Assembly (NCBI RefSeq): GCF_905475465.1
Contig: NC_062244.1
Span: 12,394,001 to 12,458,000, forward strand
Length of the DNA stretch: 64,000 nucleotides
Direction: 5' to 3'
DNA from: Pieris napi
Taxonomy: Eukaryota > Arthropoda > Insecta > Lepidoptera > Pieridae
Part shown: one piece after another, positions 27,401 to 42,400 of the stretch
Layout: every line of letters begins with the position of its first letter
Numbering within the stretch: the stretch's first letter is position 1
Notes under the pieces: model-generated
Database searches by the model: none
What the model saw: the letters and a program-made list of their open reading frames with translations, nothing else
What the model was told of the DNA's origin: nothing
Position numbers and translations under genes: made by a program

Positions 27401-30400
27401 ATAAAAAAAGTAATACATGCAAGAGACGATATTTGCAAAGAAAATTGTGTGAATTAGGTCTATGGCGAATGACATATCAAATTGCAATACAAGTGCAAGA
27501 TGGGCCAAACAAGAGAATCTCTTTTTTATTCTCATTCAATAGAGTTCAATTTACCGAGCACACGCACAAGTATGTTACCTTTCGAGTTTGATTCATTGTA
27601 AATCGAACAGCGAGGACGCACAGATCAAAGGCGATCCGTTCTGAATATGCAAGCGCAAAACAATACCTCTATACATATCGTAATTGTTTCTGGTTACGGT
27701 ACAAATGATGGTATGATTTAAGGAAACAATTCGTAAGTATTGTGCATACCCGGCACAGTGGTTATGCTGACAGGTAATGGACTCCAAAATACTATCGTTT
27801 ACCAATAAATTCCACAACGAAGAACATATTTTCCCCGTTTTTCCAACATTCTTTATGGAGGCTCCGTTTCTATTGATTGTAATTTGTAGCATGATGTATT
27901 ATATATATGGTAATAATAAACTTTCTATTGGTGAAAAGATTTACAAAATCAGTCAAGGAGGTTTTGAATTAATTCCTTACTAACACACAAAATTATATAT
28001 CATTCCTCTCATAATATTGTATATTTAATTATATTATCACCTCTTTTTCCCGAAGGGGTTGCCAGAGACCGCGGATCTCCACTTGCGGTCTGGACATCCC
28101 TCTCTCGCTTCATCTACTTTCATCACTATGCAAACTTGCAAATTGTCCCTTCTCTAGTACCTCCTGGATATGATCCAGGTATGTACTACAAGCCCCACCC
28201 AACCTGATTTCACCATCCTTGCCATATATCCTACCTGTTAACCGTTTTATTCATCCGTTGTACATGTCAAAACCACCTAAGCATTCCCTTTCGTATCCTT
28301 ATCATTACGTTATTATTTAATATTGTATAGATAAACGAAACCGTTCTATAATAAAACCACTTACTAGAATTACCATTTTCTTTTTATTTTACGTAAGACG
28401 TCATCCATTCTACTAATTGCGTATATTAATCTTTCGTCTTGCAAAACAATGTTTACTTCATTTAATTTTCGCCGTGTTATCTCCCTAGGCATAATAATAT
28501 ATGTTCGTAGTAAAGCCACACCAATGGTTGTTACAATTTTAATGCCTATTTAAGGTATATTTTTATGCATCAATGCACAGAATATATGTTAAAAAAATCG
28601 CAATACACGCCTCATGTTGCGCCAGGCAACTTGATATGTTACTTAATTACTTTTATCTATTGGGCATTTAGTTCGGTATGTCTGATAAAATAGAAACACA
28701 GGTAGAACGATCTAATTAAATTCGCTTTAACAATAATACATAATTGTATGCAATTATTTAATGAATTATCGTTAAAAAAATCAATATAATTTATTCACAG
28801 AATATATCAAATATTCTGAATCTAAAAAAAATCATCGTCCAGTCGCTACGCATGTAATTCGAATTATAATTGATATGTTGTTGATGAGAATAAAGTTCTT
28901 TAAACATTAACTAAAAACTTAAAAGTACACTCTATATTATATATAAATATATCGATAGATAAAGTATAGATGTATATAAATTATCATATGATAATAGTTC
29001 AATACATACGTGCCATGTAAAAGTTGACACACGGTTAAACGTGTTAATAGTCACGCATTTGCGACCTTGATCTTAGCATGAACAAAATATTAATCGCTGT
29101 GAACAGATAGCAAGCTCCAATTCGTGAATGATGGTCTTTGTGGAGCCATGTGGCGCCTGGTCCCGGCGCCAGTCTGACCATGAATTGTAAGATATCAAAG
29201 GTCGAAGATCGTCCCTGACCTAGAGGTTATTAAATAGGCTTAAAACAACATTACTAGAATTATCCGGACAACGTTGTTTCACGAAATGTGTATTTTTTCG
29301 TATCTATTCTTAAAGATAATACTTTAAACTAAGGACTTAATAATTTGAATCGTCTATTATTAGTAACCTAGTCCTGATGATGCTGATACTTAATGTAGAA
29401 TATTAACTTTAATAATATCCAGTGAAAACTAAATCCGCATAGCTTTGCGATTTGAAGGGAGCGTGCTCTGTCACCTGATGATCACAATGATACCTGAAGG
29501 TATTTATATTTTAGCTACAACTTATAACAAATATAGTATGTTTATAAAAGTTTATTTAGAAGTTTAGTAGTAACAATTATCAGTTAATTATGTTTTTTTC
29601 ATGGCAGTGAATCCTGTTCTTTTTATAAATAAAATATAAAAAAATCGCAAATATATAATAATAAAATGTCAAAATACTGTAATACAATATTAACATATTA
29701 TTTATCGCTTAAAAAGTAGTATAGAGTTGTTAAAGTCTTTAGTATATGATCTTTGTAATTTTTATCAGTTATCTATTTTTAACGAAGTGCATTTTCCTTA
29801 TCCAGTAGTTGCCAAGCTTCAAGTTCTTCGATTAATTAAATCCAGTATACTCAGTACTTATACCTAACCAATCTTAACTTCAACTCAACTCATCTTTACG
29901 TGATATGAAATTAAAAAGCAGAGTTATATTTTGTTGATTAAATCTAAAAAAAAAATACGTTTTTTTAATTATAGAAATGCTAATATTATTAGTTTTTTCC
30001 TTATGCTGACGTTATTCGTCTACAGTTTTAATTAGCGAAGTACTACTACTAATCAACATACTACAGCACACAGGTAACACTACGATAATATATATAATAT
30101 AAATAAATACGAATGTTGAACGTTGCGAATTGCCTACAAAAGCTATTTTTAAAAGCAGTGTTGGCCTTGTGTATTCAGCGTGCGACTCTCTTCCCTGAGG
30201 GCGTAGGTTCGATCCCCGGCTGATTTAACATTCTCTCGAACAGTGAAAGAAATCATTGTGAGGCTTCGCTTGCATTAGACCCAAAAAGTCGACGGCGTGT
30301 GTCAGGCACAGGAGGCCACCTACTTGCCTACTAGATTGACAAATGATCATGAAACACATACAGAAATCTGAAGACCAGACCTGAAAAAGTTGTAGCACCA

Positions 30401-33400
30401 CTGATTTCTTTATTTTATTTTTATTACATGAAACAAAAATGATAAACTTTCACATTTTCACAAATTAAAAAATAAATATATCTCGTTATAATACTAATTC
30501 CGTTATTTACGTCTATGTACTTGACATAATTAAGTAACCAGATTCACATGTTCTGCATAAAATTCTTATTAAATGCAAATTTCGAGTTATCCTTAAACAC
30601 TATTTAGATAAAATACATGACAGTGCTAAAGCTATATATGTCGCGTGAATTGGTTACAAAGGGCTTAGGTCAAGCCAACATCGATTCTATTGATTAGCTG
30701 GGTCTTGTACGGGATTTATCGTTTCAATTTAATAGATTTTATTACTATTACGAAAATGCAATTATAATATATTACACAGTTTGATACAGATAATAGGTGT
30801 GAGGTGAAGAACGTGAACTGCAATAATTAAATATTACTATATCAATATTAACGAATTTGACGACTCATTGGTCTAGTGGTTAGTACCCCTGACTGCGAAT
30901 CCATGGGTCCCGGGTTCGATCCCCGGCTGAGACGAACATAGATGTGATGAGCATTTGGTGTTGTGCTTAGGTCTTGGGCGTTTAAATATGTATTTATATG
31001 TCTATCTTTCTATAATATGTATGTATATCCGTTGCCTAGTACCCATAACACAAGCTTCACCAGCTTAGCATGGAACTAGGTCAATTGGTGTGAATTGTCT
31101 TTAGACAAAAACAAAAAAATAAAAAAAACCCTTTATTATACAGATCAAAAGGAGAAATATGAAATTGCTATAAAGTAACTCTTTAAAATACTTATTAGAC
31201 TATATAAATATGAATTGTATATATAAGCTCCATTATGCATCACAATAAATCAGAGAAAGACGTAATTTTTCTTAAAGTGAAACTTTTTTAGGCGCATGAG
31301 GGGACATTTTTACGAAAACGTCACGAAATGTGCAGCGTTTTTGTCGAAGAAAAGGGAGAGAGTGATTGAGACCGATTGAGAGTGAGTGAGAAGGGCGAAT
31401 TACCCACTTTTAATGACAATTAAATTCCTAACATCTTCCTTTTTCCCTTCTCTCTCGTCGGAAATCTAAAGTTATAGATTTGTATAAATATAAACCAGAG
31501 TTAAAAATTAGTTTGCCAAAGAAGTTTCACTTCTGACATGTGTGCTTTGTACGCACACACAATATATAATATATATATATACAATGACTCTTAACAATTA
31601 TGAGATCGACAATCCTATTTAGGAGACTAGACTTTTTGATTGCTTCAATTAATGTTTGAGCTGACTTATATTTGTCACGGTCTACTACTTCTGTTAGTAA
31701 GGTCATAGACATAAAAAATAATAATCCATAGTTGTGTTATTGATACATTTGTATTATATGGCACAGCCGTTCTCCGATAAATACATTGTTGCCGATAAAA
31801 TAGTTTTTAATAAGAGTGTACTTCAATTGTTATTACATCTTTACTTTATTTGTAGTAGAACATTTGTAAAACTTAATCAAGAGGGCATTTCTAACTAAAG
31901 CGCTAAGAAACACTTAATTTGTTAAGATTTTCGAAAAAAAATAAGTTAGCTTTGACCATTAAGTTAATCTATTATCTTAATAATAAAAAATAAGACTAAT
32001 TATACCATTTCATCTAAACTGACTGTTTTCGTTGCAGCGTAAACACAATTTCACAACAAGATGTCTCCAGTAGACAGAGTTCAACTGTGCTTAGTTTTTA
32101 TGAAGAAACTTTGCCTACAAATATTTAATACTCTATCCCCAAGGAAACCCTGTCGAACGTGGAAACAATATGAGTTTAAAATTGGACACAAGAAGCACGA
32201 GATTCTTGCTACGCTACTTTATATATCAGATTACTCAATATGACATTCGATTCCCAAACCTCACAATAAATACTCGTAGTAATGCAGTATGAATACTTAA
32301 TAATGATGTTTGCGGTACTCGAGACGTAATAAATTTTTCATCTAATTGTGTGTTTATAAATTCCTGTCGGCACCTCGTGCTCACGTACTCGTATTCCAAT
32401 AAACATCTATGTCATCGAAACCACGCGATTGGTTAAGTGTTTCTAATAATAATTAATACTACACTTAAGATTATATTCTACGCAAGGACGAATATTTCTA
32501 CACTACGTATACAATGCGTTGACCTATTAAATTGTTTTTGATATATCGATGCACACCGGCCGCATAGCAAATATTTAATTGTCATTCAGTATCTCAAATA
32601 TATTAATAATATATTATCAATAATAATATTTTTTCCTAGCATACGCTTGCGTAAGGCCGCTCAGAGTACAATATCTAATTACATATAAACTTTAGTGACA
32701 ATTGAGCGTCAGGTTTAAGCGTAAAAGAAAAACAAAAACAAATTTAATAATAAACAAACTAAATACTAATATTTTAAAAAGAAAAAAATTCTATTTTCGT
32801 TTGTATACAAATAAACATAAACTTACTGGAACGGTTTAAAAATTCTATCTGGTTTAGATTGTTAAATTATCCCTGAATATATGTAATACATAATAATGTA
32901 TCCAGCCGCATGAAGCTGGAATAAGCAGCTGGTTACTAAAAGTTAACTAAATGATTTGATTTTTGGACTATATTCAATACTTTCCCATCAACAAACAGTG
33001 AGTATATGTGGCATATACACATTATATATTGCAGTCGAGTCTTTTGATAATTGTCTTCAATTGTTTCCCAATGTAGCACACCACTTAAGAACTGTTTATT
33101 GATTCTAGCAATGCATTTCCGCTCGTCAGAGAAAAACAAAGGCATCTCATATCACTTTCCCGTGAAAGCATTACACGACATATTTTGCCCTAATACATTT
33201 TATAATAAGAAAATATTTTGTTAAAAAATTCACTTTAATCGAAAATTTCAAGTGTTTTCTGAAATGTTCTAATTGTTAAATTTTTAAATCGTATATACCA
33301 ATCATGTTTATACAAAAATGTTACTAATGTTCTATGATTGACCAAAATCTTATTAAATTTTATTGTTAGCGATTTAATTGTTGGTAACAAAACTTTAATA

Positions 33401-36400
33401 ATAACCTTTTGTTATTAATTGGCATATAGACATTGACATAGATATAACATTTATTGCTAACGAAACAAACACACAGAAACACACAAAATAATAAAAAAAA
33501 GAATGAATAACCACAATTTCTTTTCCTTTAAAGAACAATGTACGTTTTAAGTGTGTAATGCGTGTGTGTTGTGGTTGTAACTGGCCCTGGCTCAGCATTA
33601 TGCTGAGGAGCAGACTGTTTCACAGAGCGTCAAAAGTTTATCTAAGGCATAGTTAATCATCTCTTTGGTTCATTCTTATAATTCAGGAATTTGTCCTTAA
33701 AAATACTCTTTGTTGGGTAAAGAGATTATACAGAAAATATACAAAATCACCTTCTTGGCTAAGTTGATAACGCACATGCAATATAAACCCCTTCTGATTT
33801 CGATACGCGGCGAAAAAAATTGTTTCGCGTTAGATACAGTTTTCAACTTCTTGACGTCAGTAATGAAACAGATGGAAAATGTTCCTATCGGATGCCCAGT
33901 TGAGGCTTTACGGGATTTTAAAAGAGTTTTTTCATCATTTTCTCGACTAATATTTGATTTTAAAATGATTTTTAGCGGATAAACAGGCGGGCGACTTCCT
34001 TCTATAATATGTACATACCGGAGTGCCGGCGCCAGGTTTCTATGAACAATAGAATGGCGCTGGCGTCGATTGCGCGGACGCACAAATATTACCAAGTGTG
34101 TTTTACGATTTTCCTTGGTATAAATATTAGTTCACCTTGACACGTGATTAATATAATCCTTTAGATTGGTTAAGATATGTTAAATTATATTAATTCTAAA
34201 ATATATTACCTAAAGCGTAGCGTATAAATTATTGTATTATAAAAACATTTACTAAATATTGAGTTTGATATAAATGAGCACTTCACATTAAACTTCTTTA
34301 CCGGGTACCGGGTTTCTTTTAAGATAAAATTTTTAAATGTATTGATACATATCCATTCAAAATTCTGTATAAAAATGTGAATTACGACGCGAATGTTTCT
34401 GCAATCAATTTCAATGTTAATCAATTCTCTTTTTGCTTCCCTTTTGATTATTCTAATCAGAAACTGGGTTTTAATTTGAAATTATTTTAACAAATATTTT
34501 ACCTTGACGGTGTTAATAAGTGGATGAATTCTTTAAAATAGATAAAACCTTTTCACAATACACAGCCCTAATCTCGCAAGCATGAGCATAACAGAAACGA
34601 TAACCTCGTGGTGACAGAAAGACGTCATATTATCGATCAATACTGACCAATTAATCACATTTTATCGTAGTTGTCTTATGTAACTATATACTCAATGATT
34701 GCCGTATTACATTTAATAAAACACACCTTTCTTTACAATATTTGTAGAGCTTTCATTCGTTTTAGAAAGAACAACGTTTATAACAGCTGTCTATAGGTGC
34801 CAAAACACATTTCCTTTTTCCATGAAACACGAATGTCATCATAAAATACATCAAAATGTTAACAATATTAACGTTTTAAACAGTACTAATTAGAAAAATT
34901 TAGACATCTTGATCAAAAGTTGTACGCACTCCTTGCCAGGTTTTAAATAATAGGAGACCGTAGTACAGTGATGGGCGAACTACGGCCCGCGGGCCACATC
35001 CGGCCCTCGAGAGATTTTAATCCGGCCCGCCGAGCATTTAAAAAAAAAATGTAAATCTTCTTTAAAAAGAAATAATGGCCAAAAGTCCATGGTAGACCTA
35101 AGTTCTTTGACTAAAAATGTATAGTATTACCATAAAAATATGTCTAACAGACAGTTTATACATTAAGACTTTTTTAAATGATAATTTTTTCTAATAAAAA
35201 CGAAAAATTGATGATCTTTATTAGATTTTGTGTTTATATGTTTAATGACTTAAAACCTTTTCTTTTGAATATTTTAATTTATTGGCCCGCCTCTCAATTT
35301 ATATTTTTTAACCGGCCCGCTTCTGATTTTTTTTTAATAAACTGGCCCGCCACCTAAAAAGTTCGCCCACCACTGCCGTAGTACATACGAGGAAAGGTCA
35401 GTACCAAAAGCATTTAGAAAGCTTCAATGGCAGAAACGAACAATACTAAACGGCCTCTGTTACAATAGAAAGGAATTCTGATTAGCAGATATGGGTTATC
35501 TGTACCGGTAGCTATATTCTCACCAAATTTGCTTAGAACGGCGCCAGACCACTTTCCAAATAGCCTCTGTCTCGCCTGTGACCTTTTACGCACACTCGCC
35601 TTATGGGCCTCCGCTCCTAGCTACTGTCAGATATATTTTAATTGCAAAGATTACTTTCCATAATAGGTCGATAATTATAGGAACTAAATAACGCGTCCGG
35701 TTATATATCTCGTTAAAATTGTCGTGTAATATATAGCTAGGGTTGGTAATTTTTGATGGATTTTTGGACGATATTTAAGTGTTTTAAAATAATTTTTTAC
35801 TTAATATTTTTTGGTACATACATGAGTTTGTTATAGCTGTTTAATTTAGATTAGTAAATAACTTCTTATTGGGTCTTATTACAGCGGTTTAAGTGAAGCT
35901 TCGTTTCAATGAAATTTAGTTACATTTTGTTTTAGACGTATTTTTTAAATTAAAATTGAATATTAATTAAATTTTAATAGAATAACAGAATTATTCCTTA
36001 TACTTTAATTTATAAAATCTTACCTTAGTTATTATTATTGACCCTGGTGAACGAAGCTTTGTAAATAATTTTAACAAGTAACTGCATAAATAGGAAATTA
36101 TGTATTATATTCATAAGAATTAAGGTACCTATATATCAATCTAACCAAACCTAAGTATACCTAATCAATCTAATAAAAGGATGGCTCGCCAGTAGCTTAA
36201 TAATAATAGCGCGTATGCCATTTTAATTCTAAATCATTAGATATCTAGTGACCCGATCGTAAAGTATTATTGATGTCAATAGTCGTGATTGAATAGAACA
36301 GTTATATTAAGAACGAGATAATAACGCTGTATCAAATTTAATACCTATTATAGTACACAAAAGATAACGATAATGGTTCGTCGACATGAATAAATGGCAA

Positions 36401-39400
36401 CCTAAGCTATATATACTAGACAAATATTAATTCAGAATGTGGCCTCCACAAATTTATATACACATTTTAATAAAATTTATGAGTCTTTTTGAATCCTTGT
36501 CAAATTGCATCTTCTACCGCATTTACCATGGAGAGTGTTCAGAGGAGTTGTGCGGATTAATACCTGCAGCTGAGATTCATTATCGGACGTCGAAGCAGAA
36601 TATGAAATTCCACCGTATAACCTCGACGTCCGCCGTTCCACGACTGAGCGTTTTTCAAGGCAATTTTTGCCGCGCACCACCGCTATGTGGAACCAGCTGC
36701 CCACTGAAGTATTTCCTAACCAATTCAACTTAGGGTCCTTCAAGAAAAGAGCGTACCAATTCTTAAAAGGCCGGCAACGCACTCGCGCATTGAGAGTGTC
36801 CATGGGCGGCGGTATCACTTCACATCAGGTGAGCCTCCTGCCCGTTTGCCCCCTGACCTATAAAAAAAACTTTTATAAAAATAAAAATGATTGATGTAAT
36901 TTCAATATTAAGAAGAAATTACAACTGTTAAAAGTTTATTAACAAGCTGTTTCTTTCAGAAAGAACCCGTCTCGTAGAAAACCACCTGGATAGGTTTAAT
37001 ATGGCGATTTTCATCAATTCATTTACGGAGCCGCAGAAATCATTTTATTAAGAAAAATGGTGGTACAGATATGTCTAGTTTATTTATAATAACTACCAAC
37101 GTGAAACAACTATTCAGCATACCTTCAGGTGTCAAGTTAACAATTTTTTTATATAGTATAGAGGGCAAAACGAGCCTACGGGACGCCCAAAAAGGGCAGC
37201 CATCGCAGACCATGGACACCTTTTTAGTGGATGTGTTACTGGCCTTTGAGGTAGGAGTTCACTTTTTCTTTAAACAATTGGAGGTCGTATCTCTCTTTCA
37301 ATTATTACGGCTTGTACGGTGTTGAAATGAGGCTGGAGGGATCAACCCAAACAACTCTTCAGAACACTCTCCCACTTAATGACAATAATAAAAGTAAATC
37401 CTTCCAATTTTCATAAATAGGTACTTTTAAATTGAATAAACTCTATAAAGCAACAGAAATAACGTTGATATATCCAAACACTTTCATACCTAAAATTTAT
37501 TAACAAATAATCTTAAAGTACCGATCATATTCAGGAATGTTAAAATAATTGCCGCGTAAAATCGCAATAGATGAGGTGGCTAATATGTTCGGCCTATTAC
37601 GAAGCGCATGCGCATAATAACAGTCAAAATAGTTACAATTAACTTTATACATTATGGCTTGCATTGGTTCATAATAGAAACATTCTTGAACATTCGAACG
37701 CCTACGTCTCCCTTTGATGTGCAATTAAGGGTTGATAAATGAAAATACAAGTATTATTTCAATGTCCTTTTGCTATTTGCTTTATCATTTTGTGCCGGTT
37801 CAAGCACTCACGTGCATAAAGTCGTATGTTTTGAGTATAGATAAACCATGAATCTACAACAAAACGATTGTTTAAAAAATATTTTAATTATTTATAAAAA
37901 CACTCCTGCCCAGGTGACCCTAAATTGACAAGAGTGCACAATAGGTGAATAAAATTTACAAAAGAAACAAAAAATAAACATATGAAATTATTCAGGATAA
38001 ACAAAATCACATAATAAAAAAATCCTACTACAGGCTACTATAGGCACTAACAAATAATAGAACTTTTGACAGTTCACTCAACAGACAATTAAAAAGGTCC
38101 GTTAACCTATGTAATTGGTTAACTAAATTAATACACCGAATCATACGTGCCCTTTTCGATGCCGCTTTCTGACAATTTCAGGGACATTGAAGCTACTGTA
38201 GTACTGCTAGGTACTGGAGTACTGCCGAATTACTGTCCTTGCCATGTAACATGTTGTTGAGGTCGCACACTATATACAAATATGAATCCAGCTTGAATGC
38301 CTATACAGAAACAATAATTAAGGAAAAACGCAAAATTTTCTCCACCACATGTCCCGTTGCGAAGTTACGGACCTCTGGATTAAATTCATAAGGTTTACCG
38401 AACAATTTACGGAGTCGACGCACACAATATTACCAATATTATATAGAATATTTCTGTAATTTATACAAGCACATTTAATGCACACGCTGCGTGCGTAAAT
38501 ACTTTCTAAAGGACTTAGAATATGATATGTCACCTAAGAAAATAGAAAAGTATCGTATCTGATGTGAAAATAGCCGTTGAAAACATGGCGCCAGCTCCGT
38601 CGCGACGCCGCCTTTGTTTGCATATCGCGTATGTTCTCTATTTACGCAATTACGTTTCGACAAACATATTTATAGCATGTAATGATTGTCTGTATATAAG
38701 TCGAGAAAGATTAACTCATCACAAGGACTAACCCTAGTAGCTTATTCAAAGTCAAAAATCATTTATTCATAAAGGTAACACAATGTACTTATGAACGTCA
38801 AAAAAGAAATATAAATTAAATGCTTCAAATTTTATTTTTTACTGCCAGTTCTCAAATCAAGGGCGTAGAGAAGAACGGAAAAGAAGAACTGGCAATAAAC
38901 TCTCCGCCACTCTTTTTAATCGCCAAGTTTTTTGTTTTACACAACTTTTGTAAGGATTATTATACAACCCGTATACAATACGCTTATTCTTGTATTACTT
39001 GATTCCGTCGAAAGTAAGAAATATTCTTAACTCCAAAATATAGAAATAACAAGACAAAATCAAAACTTCATTTGAAGTAAAAATAGAGGTGTTTAATTAG
39101 AAAAAAACTCTTGTGTATACCTTGATGATAGAGGTATCATATCATATTGTTGGGGCGTGAAATGAGTCCATAGGATGTTCTTGCATTTTAATAAGTATAT
39201 TTTTCGCATATCAATTCCAGTGGTATGACTTATGCTAAGTAGTTATCGTAAGCGAAGCTTGGGTAATACTAAGAGGCAAAATCAAAACGACATAATAACT
39301 GATAAGTGATAACATTTGAGTAAATCTCACTCGCTCCTATCACAATACTCAACCTTGAGGAATTTTACGTACAACTCTGAATTTTTGTTTATTTTGCAAT

Positions 39401-42400
39401 TACGATGACGAATTAGTTGCTAAGTTGACTGAGTCGAGGTTAATCTTATATCGAGAAAATTGTTACAATTTTAACTAAGTGTTATTGAGGCATACTGTGG
39501 TTTAACTATGGGAGTAGTGACATAACTATCGCTATTTTTTGTTTATAAGCTAGACTTGGCCGTAAACAAAGCACGCAAATATTCCGATTTACATATAGTT
39601 TTTAATTCTAGTTCAATTAATATTTTAAACGGTTTCCAATATTCAATAAAATGTATATATTATACATAAAATTAACAGCGCGTTTAATGCAAGCTTTCAT
39701 TGCTGGGTGGCGGCAAATCTAGAAGAATTCCTACCACAAACGATGTTCCTATTACTCAGTATGCTCGCCCACTGACCGCAATTGAGTCGACTTGCCTTAT
39801 TATCTACTATTAAAATAATAACGGATACACTATGCTATTTCTCATATTTAGTGTTAGATTATATCCGCTAGATGTCGCTAAGTGACTTCGATATATTTAT
39901 TTATAAAAACACTCCTGCCCTAACAGGCGACCTTAAATTAACAAGAGTGCACAATAAGTGAATAAAATTTACAGATGAAACAAACATAAGGAAAAACAAA
40001 AGTACATAAAATAAATACAAGAAATTAACTAAGAACAATATAAAACTATAGTAAATAGTATCATTATATATGTTGGCCTCAAATTACTATAACTGCTTCA
40101 TTTATATGCAAGTAGATCACACGGCGATAAAGATCCCTGATCAAGTACTGATTGCCCACAAAGAAAGTAAAAACCCTTGGATGACTGCGAACCACATTCT
40201 TTAAGCAAGGCTAACACTCATTTTGATATAACAGTGCTCATGGAATGCAAAAGCAGAGACACTAGAAAATAAAACAGTGACAACGGCGTGCAACAAACAA
40301 ATTCCTTAGAGGCACATACGGCACACTAAATTAGACACACCAGTAATCGACTGGATACCATGTGCGATGAACCGTGAACGGCTCACGAGCTCACCCCTCA
40401 TTTCTGGTTACTGCTTGGAGCGTAAGCGGTTTTAAATTGCGCTTAGTACAAATTACATACAAAAGAAGCTGCGAGCTACAATTTTAATTCGTTACCTAAA
40501 GTATAGGGATTAGGGGTCAACTTTCTTAAGTGTTTCCTTGAGAGAATATGTATTTAACCTACTAAAAGATTGTCTATCATTAACCCGCCAGCTTCGCACT
40601 GGAGTTATGGGAAAACAAATCTTCCATATGAGAAATTTTTTTTTGTCAAAAATCCTTTGTATATATATGTATACATGACCACTTATAAGCGCTAATAAGA
40701 TATTATAGGCTGGTCGAAAACGCGTCCCTTTTTAACGGCCAAACTCTTGGAAGTTTAGAGTATTCGAAAATACAATTTTTGAATTGATGAAATTCATTAG
40801 ACGCTTACATCTTTCAAATGAATAATAGCTATATAAATTTTGCGCAATTAACTTTAATTTCATAAATGTACTCCGCTAATAATAATAAATAATCGGAACC
40901 AAGGATGATATAGATTATCCAGCCAAAGATATTGAATCACGTGATTCTAATAAAGCATTTGAAAACAATCGCGAAGATAATTTATCGTACAGACATAAAG
41001 TCGATTAAATTCTTTATTGCTAAGACACCTGGCTCATGGCTAAGATTCAATTAAAATTAAATATTACAGAGCATTTCACGGATTTATTATAAGCGTGATA
41101 AGCAGTAATTGTATTTCAAAGAGAAACCGCAAAGTATTACGATTTATAGACTTTTTAGTAGTGGTTTTATTGGGCGTTTTGTGACCGAATCAGATTAAAC
41201 ATAACACGATTTTTGCTTTAAGATCTTTATCGAGTTAAAAAGAACTTCCAGGATAAACATATTCCAATTTTTGGTTGCTTTTTAAATAGCTTTTGTTTCG
41301 AAGTGCATTTTAGAAACTTTTAATAGCTAATAAAAAAAAATTACCTCGACGTCCGTCGTTCCACAACTGAGCGTAATTTAAGGCAGTTGTTATCACGCAC
41401 CACCAAAATGTGGAACCAGCTGCCCACTGAAGTATTTACGAACCAATTCGACTTCAGAGCGTACCAATTCTTAAAAGGCCGGCAACGCACTCGCGACCCT
41501 TCTAGCATATTGAGTGTCCATGTGCGGCAGTATCACTTAACATCAGGTGAGCCTTCTGGACGTTTGCTCCCTGTTCTATAAAAAAAAAATCGAATATTTT
41601 CTTCTTGGCTAAGATTTACCTTTGTTAAAAATATAACATAATTTTTTTTTTTTTTCAGACCAAACTTTTTTCTCATAGAATCATTTAAACACACGTTAAA
41701 CTGAGAGAAATCTGCCCTGCGATTCTGTAACTCACTTTTCGAACTCACTCAGCGGTTTTCGGATCGGCGGTCGCTCTCAAATCAGTCGTGAAGCAGTCAT
41801 TTTATGATTTGGCATTCTGAAAAGGTGAGAGCTTGTAGTTTATTGTTTATCAGAATGCCAAATCATAAAATGACTGCTTCACGACTGATTTGAGAGCGAC
41901 CGCCGATGCGAAAACCGCTGAGTGAGTTCGAAAAGTGAGTTACAGAATCGCCGGGCTGGCCTGGAAATTAATAAGCTAATCCTCTTCTGGAATTATCAGC
42001 AAGTGCTTATATGTATTTTAAAAGTCCGCCATTTGCACCATTATGTCCTACAATTTATATGTACCATATTATTTCTTATTTTAGTATAGCCATTCATTCA
42101 ATGATAATAATATATTAAACGCAGTTATTATTACTCGCCTGCCATAATACACGGTCCATATAAGAGCTTACAGAGATGCCGAACTAATCTAGAGACGTGG
42201 TAAACAAGAATCATCGGTTCTAGGAAGATGGCCCTCGAGGGAAAACAAGAAATTTGCTCATGCTACTTAAAACATATCGTATATAGGTACTTTAACAGTC
42301 AATGCATTGCCTTATGTTATGTTATGAACTTTTATATGTAAAAACATCAATTCTAAAGAATATTATACGTTTGCCCCGACTCACCTCCTTCGAACAAGCA

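Noticed and set aside
30859..30935. Possible tRNA gene
   Set aside because: The acceptor stem has mismatches and the sequence continues into a SINE body; it is a tRNA-derived head.
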